Origin: Polynucleobacter meluiroseus
GTDB taxonomy: Bacteria; Pseudomonadota; Gammaproteobacteria; Burkholderiales; Burkholderiaceae
Direction: 5' to 3'
Length of the DNA stretch: 9,217 nucleotides
Assembly: GCA_945867755.1 (NCBI GenBank)
Contig: CAMBJN010000045.1
Coordinates: 1 to 9,217, forward strand
The stretch's first letter is position 1, and each line of letters begins with the position of its first letter. This document shows positions 1-6,524 of the stretch, piece by piece. Both the position numbers and the translations under genes were made by a program. The notes under the pieces are model-generated. The model saw only the letters and a program-made list of their open reading frames with translations, was not told the origin of the DNA and searched no databases.

Positions 1-1
1 T

Positions 2-211
2 TGCTGGACCAATAAAGCCGCCTTTATTTTTTATTTGATGATTTGGGCGGTCTTCATTGTTGCCGTGCCATTTTTCTTGGAAGCATTTCTTGATGGCATT
101 GGTCTCAGAACTGCCATTCCATTCATCATCCCACCTTATTCAATGGCAGCACTGACAGTCATGTACTGTTCATTCTTTGCCACCTGGAAGGCTTGCTTCA
201 ACAAAGAATGA
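2..211 (+). CDS. C-terminal end of a polytopic membrane protein (partial, 5' end outside window)
   Basis: The plus-strand frame is open from the window edge to a TGA at 209-211 and encodes the last 69 residues of a protein whose start lies outside. Two strongly hydrophobic stretches are visible: about fragment residues 9-30 (IFYLMIWAVFIVAVPFF followed by LEAFL) and about 38-65 (AIPFIIPPYSMAALTVMYCS and onward). They are separated by a short acidic/polar turn (LDGIGLR), and the protein ends in a short basic tail (WKACFNKE). This is typical of an inner-membrane protein with its last two helices in view. The terminal pattern of a long helix, then P..MA.LTVMY.SFFA.WKACF, resembles the BPSS1780-type membrane proteins common in Burkholderiales, but this is recollection of style and not a firm assignment. 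Its stop codon directly abuts the uvrD stop on the other strand. That this is a real gene is fairly secure; the family is uncertain. Confidence 0.6.
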   Translation, partial: CWTNKAAFIFYLMIWAVFIVAVPFFLEAFLDGIGLRTAIPFIIPPYSMAALTVMYCSFFATWKACFNKE

Positions 212-2515
212 TCAGTCAATGGCGGTTAATTTAGCAATCGCCAATTGCAACCATTTGGGGCCATGACGATTGAAGTTCACATTGGCCTTGGCTTGATCAG
301 CCTGACCTTCAATGGCCAAAATTCTTCCCTCACCAAACTTAGTGTGAAACACACTTTGTCCCACTCTAAAGTTATGCCCATTATCTCTTTGAGGCAAACT
401 GCTGATGGGCACTGTGATAGCACTATTTCTGGAAGACATTGGAATTGTTGCTGTTGGACCGCCCCAATCACTGCCTTCAGACCACGACGGCATTCTGGTG
501 GTGGTTGTGCCGCTACCCCAGCGCGCATCTTTATTTTTAGGTGTCAAATGCTTCAACGATTCTGCCGGCAACTCATCTAAAAATCTTGATGGTAAGTTAT
601 ATCTCACCTGACCATGCAGTAATCTTGATTGGGTATGAGACAAAAATAATCTTTCTTTGGCCCTTGTGATGGCCACGTACATCAAACGTCGCTCTTCTTC
701 TAAACCATCATCTTCATTGATGCTGTTTTCATGAGGGAATAAGCCTTCTTCTAAACCAGTGATGAATACATTGGTGAACTCAAGACCTTTAGCGGCATGC
801 ACCGTCATCAATTGAACAGCATCCTGGCCAGCCTGCGCTTGGTTATCGCCAGCCTCAAGCGAGGCATGCGCCAAGAAACCAGCGAGGGGCGACATCTCAG
901 TGATCACTTCATTCTGATCTGTGCCTGCCACCGTGTCTTGAGCAAAGCCCTCTTCAGCAATAAAAGCTGTTGCGGCATTCACTAATTCTTGTAAGTTCTC
1001 TACTCGATCTTGGCCTTCACGCTCCGTCAAATAATGCTGAATCAAACCGCTGTGCTGAATCACGTAATCAACTGTCTCAGGTAAGGTGTTGTGACGTGTG
1101 GCATCACGCATATGATCAATCAAGCGCACAAATGCTGAAATAGATGTTCCAGCTTTACCTTCTAAGTAAGGAGCCGCCGCATAAAAAGAACAATTATTTA
1201 ATTTGGCACTGTCTTGCAAAGTTTCAATGCTTTTAGCTCCAATGCCTCGGGTTGGAAAATTAACCACTCGCGCAAAGGAAGTGTCGTCATTGGGATTCTC
1301 TAGTAAACGCAAATAGGCCAAAGCGTGTTTGATCTCGGCTCGTTCAAAAAATCGCAAACCGCCATAAACGCGATAAGGAATGCCCGCAGAAAATAATCCG
1401 TGCTCGATGATGCGTGACTGAGCATTGCTGCGGTACAAAATGGCAATCTCAGTACGCATGCTGCCTGTATTGATCAAGCTCTTTATTTCATCGACCATCC
1501 ATGCGGCTTCAGTTCCATCGGTGGCCGCCTCATAGACCCTCACGGGCTCACCATGACCTGCATCGGTTCTGAGATTTTTACCCAAACGCTCTGTGTTGTT
1601 GGCAATCAAATGATTGGCAGCGTCTAGGATGTGCCCGTAGGAGCGATAGTTCTGCTCAAGCTTCACCAAGTATGGCTTGAAGTGGCGTTCAAACAATTTC
1701 ATGTTCTCAACATCAGCGCCCCTGAAAGCGTAAATACTTTGATCGTCATCACCCACGGCAAATACAGAACATGGGTTTGATGTGCCGTGCCCAGATAGAA
1801 GCTTTAGCCATGCGTATTGCAAGGCATTGGTATCTTGAAACTCGTCTACCAAAATATGACGGAATCGTTCTTGGTAATGCTCACGAATCGGCTGGTGATG
1901 TTTTAAAAGCTCATAGCTGCGCAGCAGTAACTCAGCAAAATCAACCACACCTTCGCGCTGGCACTGCTCTTCATATGCCTGGTAAAGCTCAACCATGGTG
2001 TTTTGAAAAGAATCGCCACGATCCATGTCTTTGGCGCGCGCGCCTTTTTCTTTGGCATGAGCAATAAAGTATTGGAGTTGCTTCGGTGGATATTTTTCAT
2101 CATCAATTTTGAGTGACTTTAAAAGTCGCTTGATGGCGGACAATTGATCTTGGGTGTCCAAAATCTGGAAAGTGGATGGTAGGCCCGCATCCTTGTGATG
2201 GGCTCTCAATAAACGATTGCAAAGACCGTGGAAAGTACCAACCCACATGCCCCTGGTGTTGATGGGCATCATCGCAGAAAGGCGCGTCAGCATCTCTTTA
2301 GCGGCCTTATTCGTAAAGGTCACGGCCAAGACACCTATCGGGGATGCCTGACCCGTCTGAATCAACCAAGCAATCCTGGTGGTTAATACCTTTGTTTTAC
2401 CGCTGCCAGCACCAGCTAAAATCATGGCTGATTGACAGTTACCCGCCTCATTAACAGGGGACAATGTCACAGCTTCGAGCTGTTCTGGATTTAAATTATT
2501 AAGAATATTCGTCAC
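212..2515 (-). CDS. uvrD: UvrD/PcrA-type superfamily 1 DNA helicase
   Basis: ATP-dependent 3'-5' DNA helicase of the UvrD/Rep/PcrA family, acting in nucleotide excision and mismatch repair and in clearing obstacles from DNA. In the 767-residue product the family motifs are in order: Walker A AGAGSGKT (34-41), TFTNKAAKEM (motif Ia), Walker B DEFQDT (224-229), GDDDQSIYAFRGAD (255-268), QNYRS (288-292), LMTVHAAKGLEF (569-580) and EEERRLMYVAITRA (606-619). A low-complexity Gly/Ser/Thr linker (about 665-705) leads to a C-terminal Tudor-like module (about 717-765, VGQSVFHTKFGEG to KWLQLAIAKL), the part that contacts RNA polymerase in UvrD/PcrA. I place the start at GTG 2515: it has AAAGG five bases upstream, and the product then begins MTNILNNLNPEQLEAV, aligning with the family N-terminus. 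An in-frame ATG at 2656 would add 47 unrelated residues and lie inside valS. The gene is slightly longer than E. coli UvrD (720 aa), mainly through the linker and small insertions. Confidence 0.95.
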   Translation of the reverse strand: MTNILNNLNPEQLEAVTLSPVNEAGNCQSAMILAGAGSGKTKVLTTRIAWLIQTGQASPIGVLAVTFTNKAAKEMLTRLSAMMPINTRGMWVGTFHGLCNRLLRAHHKDAGLPSTFQILDTQDQLSAIKRLLKSLKIDDEKYPPKQLQYFIAHAKEKGARAKDMDRGDSFQNTMVELYQAYEEQCQREGVVDFAELLLRSYELLKHHQPIREHYQERFRHILVDEFQDTNALQYAWLKLLSGHGTSNPCSVFAVGDDDQSIYAFRGADVENMKLFERHFKPYLVKLEQNYRSYGHILDAANHLIANNTERLGKNLRTDAGHGEPVRVYEAATDGTEAAWMVDEIKSLINTGSMRTEIAILYRSNAQSRIIEHGLFSAGIPYRVYGGLRFFERAEIKHALAYLRLLENPNDDTSFARVVNFPTRGIGAKSIETLQDSAKLNNCSFYAAAPYLEGKAGTSISAFVRLIDHMRDATRHNTLPETVDYVIQHSGLIQHYLTEREGQDRVENLQELVNAATAFIAEEGFAQDTVAGTDQNEVITEMSPLAGFLAHASLEAGDNQAQAGQDAVQLMTVHAAKGLEFTNVFITGLEEGLFPHENSINEDDGLEEERRLMYVAITRAKERLFLSHTQSRLLHGQVRYNLPSRFLDELPAESLKHLTPKNKDARWGSGTTTTRMPSWSEGSDWGGPTATIPMSSRNSAITVPISSLPQRDNGHNFRVGQSVFHTKFGEGRILAIEGQADQAKANVNFNRHGPKWLQLAIAKLTAID

Positions 2516-2520
2516 ATTCG

Positions 2521-2525
2521 CCTTT
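2521..2525 (-). promoter_or_regulatory. Ribosome binding site of uvrD (decides the GTG start)
   Basis: On the minus strand AAAGG (2525 down to 2521) is followed by CGAAT and then the GTG at 2515, a spacing of five bases. This is the only good Shine-Dalgarno match near the N-terminus of the helicase and supports the GTG start over the upstream in-frame ATG at 2656. Confidence 0.7.
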
Positions 2526-2538
2526 AGGTTCAACAAAA

Positions 2539-2548
2539 AATTATAATT
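2539..2548. promoter_or_regulatory. Symmetric -10 element shared by divergent uvrD and valS
   Basis: AATTATAATT is a perfect 10-bp palindrome in the 40-base gap between two divergent genes. It contains a consensus TATAAT on the plus strand (2542-2547) and another on the minus strand (2545 to 2540). Read on plus, transcription would begin about 2553-2556, at the valS ATG. Read on minus, it would begin about 2533-2534, giving uvrD a leader of about 19 bases that just includes its ribosome binding site. Neither direction has a convincing -35 box: the best on plus is TTCGCC at 2517-2522 with a long 19-base spacer. An A-run adjoins the element. Symmetric -10 elements driving transcription both ways are a known bacterial promoter class; assignment here is inference from sequence and spacing. 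Confidence 0.6.
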
Positions 2549-2555
2549 CGGGCTT

Positions 2556-5417
2556 ATGCCTAAAAATCTTTCTGACCTAGCTAAATCTTTCGAACCCTCC
2601 CAACTCGAGGCCCAATGTGGTCCTGAGTGGGAAAAAAGTGGTATTGCCACCGCCACTTTGAATGATCAAAAGGATAGTTTTTGTATCCAATTGCCGCCAC
2701 CGAACGTCACTGGCACCCTTCACATGGGTCATGCCTTCAATCAAACCATCATGGATGGTCTGGCAAGACATGCTCGCATGCAAGGCAAAAACACGCTTTG
2801 GGTTCCCGGTACTGACCACGCAGGTATTGCTACACAAATCGTCGTCGAAAGACAATTGGACGCACAAAAGATTTCAAGGCACGATTTAGGTCGTGAAAAA
2901 TTCTTAGAAAAAGTATGGGCCTGGAAAGAACAATCCGGGTCGACCATCACCAATCAAATCAGACGCCTGGGGGCCTCCATTGATTGGAGCCGTGAATACT
3001 TCACGATGGACGACAAAATGTCCCAAGCAGTGGTTGAAGTGTTTGTCAGTTTGTATGATCAAGGTTTGATTTATCGCGGTAAACGTTTGGTGAACTGGGA
3101 CCCTGTTTTAGGCACAGCTGTTTCTGACCTAGAAGTTGAAAGCGAAGAAGAACAAGGTTCGATGTGGCACATTCGCTATCCCCTATCCAATGGTCAAGGA
3201 CACCTCACAGTGGCCACCACTCGTCCTGAGACGATGCTGGGTGACGTGGCTGTGATGATTCATCCGGAAGATGAGCGCTACAAGCATTTAATTGGTCAAA
3301 CAGTCAATCTCCCTCTTTCAGACAGAAAGATCCCAATCATTGCTGATGATTATGTGGATAAAGAATTTGGTACTGGTGTTGTCAAAGTAACGCCAGCTCA
3401 CGACTTCAATGACTACGCTGTTGGATTGCGTCATCAATTAGAGATGATCAATATTTTGACCTTAGATGCCAAGATCAATGAACAAGCGCCTAAGAAATAT
3501 CAAGGTCTTGATCGCTTTGCAGCGCGCAAGTTGATTGTTACTGATCTTGAAGGTTTGGGTTTACTGGAAAAAGTTCAGCCGCATACCTTGATGGTTCCTC
3601 GTGGTGATCGCACCAAGTCTGTGATTGAACCAATGCTCACCGATCAGTGGTTCGTGGCGATGTCTAAACCGACTGAGCACAATCTGTACCGTCCAGGCAA
3701 ATCAATTGCTGAGGCAGCTTTGGATGCGGTGAAGTGTGGCGATGTGAAATTTGTTCCTGAGAACTGGACCACCACCTATAACCAATGGTTAGAGGGCATT
3801 CAAGATTGGTGTATCTCACGTCAACTCTGGTGGGGTCATCAAATCCCCGCTTGGTATCAAGAAGACGGCAAGATCGTTGTGGCACGCACAGAAGCAGAGG
3901 CCACGGCAAAAGCCAAAGCCAATGGCTATACAGGCTCTTTGTGCCGTGATGAAGATGTTTTAGACACCTGGTTCAGTTCAGCTCTGGTGCCGTTCTCATC
4001 ATTGGGTTGGCCAAACAAAACGCCTGAACTGGCTCATTTCTTACCATCATCAGCATTGGTGACAGGCTTTGACATTATTTTCTTCTGGGTGGCTCGCATG
4101 GTTATGATGACTTGCCACTTCACTGGCAAGGTCCCATTTGAAACTGTTTACGTTCATGGGTTGGTGCGCGACGCCGAAGGTCAGAAGATGAGTAAGTCCA
4201 AGGGCAACACTTTGGACCCCATCGATTTGATTGATGGCATTGATTTGGATACCTTGCTCGCTAAGCGCACGACTGGCTTGATGAATCCTAAACAAGCCGA
4301 AAGCATCGCCAAGAAAACCAAAAAGGAGTTTCCGGATGGCATCCCTGCTTTTGGTACAGATGCCTTGAGATTTACTTTTGCATCAATGGCAACACTTGGT
4401 AGAAATATCAATTTTGATCAGAAGCGTTGTGAAGGTTACCGAAATTTCTGTAACAAGCTATGGAATGCCACTCGCTTTGTTCTGATGAACTGCCCAGGCA
4501 CACCTGAAGATAATGGTATTGCCCAATGCGTTGGTGAATGTGGTCCAGATGGTTATTTGGATTTTTCACCTGCAGACAAGTGGATTGTTTCTCTATTGCA
4601 AAAAACAGAAGCTGATATTGCTAAAGGGTTCCAAGATTATCGTTTTGACAATATTTCAAGCTCCATCTACCAGTTTGTTTGGGATGAGTATTGCGATTGG
4701 TATTTAGAGCTTGCCAAGGTTCAATTGCAAAATGGCACGCCAGCACAACAACGTGCCACACGCAGAACACTTTTGCGTGTACTTGAGACTATCTTGCGCT
4801 TAGCCCATCCAGTGATTCCATTCATCACCGAAGAGTTATGGCAAATTGTTGGTCCAATGTCTGGCAAGGATCTTGAGAAACAAGAAAAGCAAACCATTGC
4901 ATTGCAAGCTTACCCAATCGCTCAGCCAGAAAAAATGTGCGCAAAGAGCGAAGCTTGGGTTGCCGAAGTCAAGGCTTTGGTAGACGCTTGCCGTAATCTC
5001 AGAGGTGAAATGCAAATCTCGCCAGCACAACGCGTACCCTTGTTCATTAAAGGCGACTCTGAGTTCTTGAAAATTGCAGCGCCGTATATTCAGGCATTAG
5101 CAAAATTATCAGAAGTAAAAATTTACGAAGATGATGTCAGCCTAGAAAAAGATGGCGCAGGCGCACCGGTGGCAATTGTGGGTAATACCAAAATTTTGCT
5201 CAAAGTTGAAATTGATGCTGGCGCAGAGAAAGCCCGTTTGAGCAAAGAGATTGAGCGCATCAGCGCAGAAATCAATAAAGCTAATTCAAAATTAAACAAT
5301 GAAAGCTTTGTGGCTAGAGCCCCTGAAGCAGTGGTGACTCAAGAGAAGCAGCGTTTGGCTGATTTTGAGTCTTTATTAGAAAAACTGAATAGTCAATTAA
5401 GTCGTTTACCATCCTAA
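2556..5417 (+). CDS. valS: Valyl-tRNA synthetase (class I)
   Basis: Charges tRNA-Val with valine in the cytoplasm and edits misactivated threonine. The 953-residue length matches E. coli ValRS (951). Visible in order are PPPNVTGTLHMGHA (47-60), the class I HIGH-type signature; TTRPET (221-226) in the CP1 editing domain; DWCISRQLWWGHQIPAW (from 417); DVLDTWFSSA (467-476); KMSKS (544-548), the second ATP-binding signature; an anticodon-binding helical domain from about 674 (DKWIVSLLQKTE, then DEYCDWYLELAK); and a C-terminal coiled-coil arm (about 888-953) that in this family contacts tRNA. The ATG at 2556 gives MPKNLSDLAKSFEPSQLEAQ, a normal ValRS beginning, and the next in-frame Met is too far in. 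No Shine-Dalgarno sequence precedes it; the -10 ends only eight bases before the ATG, so the mRNA is probably leaderless or nearly so. The bases between the -10 and the ATG are GC-rich (TCGGGCTT), a property often linked to stringent control. galU follows after one base. Confidence 0.97.
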   Translation: MPKNLSDLAKSFEPSQLEAQCGPEWEKSGIATATLNDQKDSFCIQLPPPNVTGTLHMGHAFNQTIMDGLARHARMQGKNTLWVPGTDHAGIATQIVVERQLDAQKISRHDLGREKFLEKVWAWKEQSGSTITNQIRRLGASIDWSREYFTMDDKMSQAVVEVFVSLYDQGLIYRGKRLVNWDPVLGTAVSDLEVESEEEQGSMWHIRYPLSNGQGHLTVATTRPETMLGDVAVMIHPEDERYKHLIGQTVNLPLSDRKIPIIADDYVDKEFGTGVVKVTPAHDFNDYAVGLRHQLEMINILTLDAKINEQAPKKYQGLDRFAARKLIVTDLEGLGLLEKVQPHTLMVPRGDRTKSVIEPMLTDQWFVAMSKPTEHNLYRPGKSIAEAALDAVKCGDVKFVPENWTTTYNQWLEGIQDWCISRQLWWGHQIPAWYQEDGKIVVARTEAEATAKAKANGYTGSLCRDEDVLDTWFSSALVPFSSLGWPNKTPELAHFLPSSALVTGFDIIFFWVARMVMMTCHFTGKVPFETVYVHGLVRDAEGQKMSKSKGNTLDPIDLIDGIDLDTLLAKRTTGLMNPKQAESIAKKTKKEFPDGIPAFGTDALRFTFASMATLGRNINFDQKRCEGYRNFCNKLWNATRFVLMNCPGTPEDNGIAQCVGECGPDGYLDFSPADKWIVSLLQKTEADIAKGFQDYRFDNISSSIYQFVWDEYCDWYLELAKVQLQNGTPAQQRATRRTLLRVLETILRLAHPVIPFITEELWQIVGPMSGKDLEKQEKQTIALQAYPIAQPEKMCAKSEAWVAEVKALVDACRNLRGEMQISPAQRVPLFIKGDSEFLKIAAPYIQALAKLSEVKIYEDDVSLEKDGAGAPVAIVGNTKILLKVEIDAGAEKARLSKEIERISAEINKANSKLNNESFVARAPEAVVTQEKQRLADFESLLEKLNSQLSRLPS

Positions 5418-5418
5418 T

Positions 5419-6285
5419 ATGAATACAACTATCACCAAAGCGGTTTTCCCGGTTGCGGGTCTTGGCACAAGATTTTTGCCGGCAACCAAAGCGAGCCCCA
5501 AAGAAATGTTGAATGTGGTTGATAAGCCACTGATTCAGTACGCCGTTGAAGAAGCCATGGCTGCTGGCATCACTGAAATGATTTTTGTCACAGGTCGCAG
5601 CAAGCGTGCGATTGAAGATCACTTCGATAAGGCTTATGAGCTTGAGGCTGAACTTGAAGCTAAAAACAAACAAGATTTGCTGGCATTGGTTCGTAATATC
5701 AAACCCAGTCATGTTGACTGCGTCTATGTCAGACAGCCAGAGGCTCTTGGTTTAGGCCATGCTGTTTTATGTGCTGAAAAATTAATCCGCGACGAAGCGT
5801 TTGCTGTGATCTTAGCGGACGACTTACTGGATGGCAAAGTGCCTGTGATGAAGCAGATGGTTGACCAATACCAACACTATCGCAGCTCTATCTTGGGTGT
5901 TGAAAAAATCTCACCTGAACAAAGTAAGTCATACGGTGTGATTGACGGCAAGTTATTTGACGAGCATGTTTATAAACTAAGCGGTATTGTTGAAAAACCA
6001 GCTCCTGCAGATGCCCCATCCAATATGGGCGTTGTGGGTCGCTACATTTTGTCTTCAAGAATTTTTGATCACATCAAAACGATCAAGCCAGGCGCAGGTG
6101 GCGAATTACAGTTAACCGATGCAATTCAATCACTGCTGAGTCAAGAGCAGGTGTTGGCCTATGAATACGAAGGCGTACGCTATGACTGCGGCAGCAAACT
6201 AGGTTATTTAAAAGCCACTGTGGACTTTGCCTTGCGTCACCCGGAAGTCAAGGATGGTTTTAGCGAGTTTCTTAAAACTCGTTAA
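5419..6285 (+). CDS. galU: UTP-glucose-1-phosphate uridylyltransferase
   Basis: Makes UDP-glucose from UTP and glucose-1-phosphate in the cytoplasm, feeding lipopolysaccharide, capsule and other envelope glycans. The 288-residue protein carries the nucleotidyltransferase signature AGLGTRFLPATK (13-24) followed by SPKEML (26-31), with the KE pair typical of GalU. It also has VVDKPLIQYAVEEA (33-46), LADD (132-135) where the metal-binding aspartate of the family lies, VEKP (191-194), and GAGGELQLTDAI (225-236), the conserved acceptor-site segment. It is slightly shorter than E. coli GalU (302 aa), and the closely related GalF lacks several of these residues, so GalU is preferred. The ATG lies one base after the valS stop (TAATATG) and has no recognisable Shine-Dalgarno sequence, so translation probably depends on coupling to valS on one mRNA. 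The stop codon lies inside a hairpin shared with the convergent TusA-like gene. Confidence 0.95.
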   Translation: MNTTITKAVFPVAGLGTRFLPATKASPKEMLNVVDKPLIQYAVEEAMAAGITEMIFVTGRSKRAIEDHFDKAYELEAELEAKNKQDLLALVRNIKPSHVDCVYVRQPEALGLGHAVLCAEKLIRDEAFAVILADDLLDGKVPVMKQMVDQYQHYRSSILGVEKISPEQSKSYGVIDGKLFDEHVYKLSGIVEKPAPADAPSNMGVVGRYILSSRIFDHIKTIKPGAGGELQLTDAIQSLLSQEQVLAYEYEGVRYDCGSKLGYLKATVDFALRHPEVKDGFSEFLKTR

Positions 6286-6286
6286 A
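6259..6286. terminator. Hairpin across the galU 3' end, possible bidirectional transcript end
   Basis: A 12-base arm (6259-6270, TTTAGCGAGTTT) pairs with 6275-6286 (AAACTCGTTAAA) around the tetraloop CTTA. All positions are Watson-Crick except one G-T/U pair at 6263/6282. The stem includes the galU stop codon and lies just past the stop of the convergent TusA-like gene, so it is positioned to end or protect both transcripts. Neither strand has a T-tract directly after the stem and the stem is AT-rich, so it is not a textbook intrinsic terminator; a role in 3'-end stability is equally possible. Confidence 0.4.
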
Positions 6287-6290
6287 TGAA

Positions 6291-6524
6291 TTAGCGGCGC
6301 TTGAGATAAAAAACAAAAGCGTCTGCTAATTTCTCAGTAAGCAGCAATTCATTGCCGGTGTGCTTGGCAAAGGTTGGGAAATCTTGCTCAGCACCTGCAT
6401 CGGTTGCTGTCACTTTAAGAACTTCTCCACTTTGCATTTCTGCTAATGCTTTTTTGGCGCGCAAAATTGGCAGTGGGCAATTAAGCCCACTGGCATCAAC
6501 TTCTTTATCTACGTGCTGACTCAT
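6291..6524 (-). CDS. TusA/SirA/YedF-family sulfur-carrier-like protein
   Basis: A 77-residue soluble protein with the family hallmark CPLP (Cys16-Pro-Leu-Pro19) inside DASGLNCPLPILRAKKAL, followed by the expected amphipathic helix and a strand (GEVLKVTATDAGAEQDFPTF). In TusA this cysteine carries persulfide sulfur between IscS and tRNA 2-thiolation factors. Other members (YedF, SirA-like, oxidation-associated TusA) carry sulfur for different purposes, so the precise role cannot be read from this sequence. The length is close to E. coli TusA (81 aa), and the catalytic cysteine and both prolines are present. Its ATG overlaps the alaS TGA as ATGA (bases 6524 to 6521) and no strong Shine-Dalgarno sequence precedes it, so it is probably translated by coupling to alaS on one transcript. 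It converges on galU with five bases between the stop codons. Confidence 0.85.
   Translation of the reverse strand: MSQHVDKEVDASGLNCPLPILRAKKALAEMQSGEVLKVTATDAGAEQDFPTFAKHTGNELLLTEKLADAFVFYLKRR

Noticed and set aside
234..248. Small inverted repeat GCAAT-CGCCA-ATTGC just past the membrane protein stop, considered as its terminator.
   Set aside because: The stem has only five AT-rich pairs and no T-tract, and it lies in conserved uvrD C-terminal codons.
245..611. Plus-strand open frames inside the 3' part of uvrD.
   Set aside because: They are opposite the uvrD linker and Tudor-like domain, are mutually overlapping, and look like low-information shadow translations.
2516..2656. N-terminal extension of uvrD from an in-frame ATG at 2656 (47 extra residues).
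   Set aside because: It lies mostly inside the valS coding sequence, has no resemblance to the family N-terminus, and the GTG at 2515 has a good ribosome binding site and gives the usual helicase beginning.
5314..5712. A 132-codon minus-strand open frame across the valS/galU junction.
   Set aside because: It is antisense to two well-conserved genes, shows no recognisable domain, and is explained by codon bias on the other strand.
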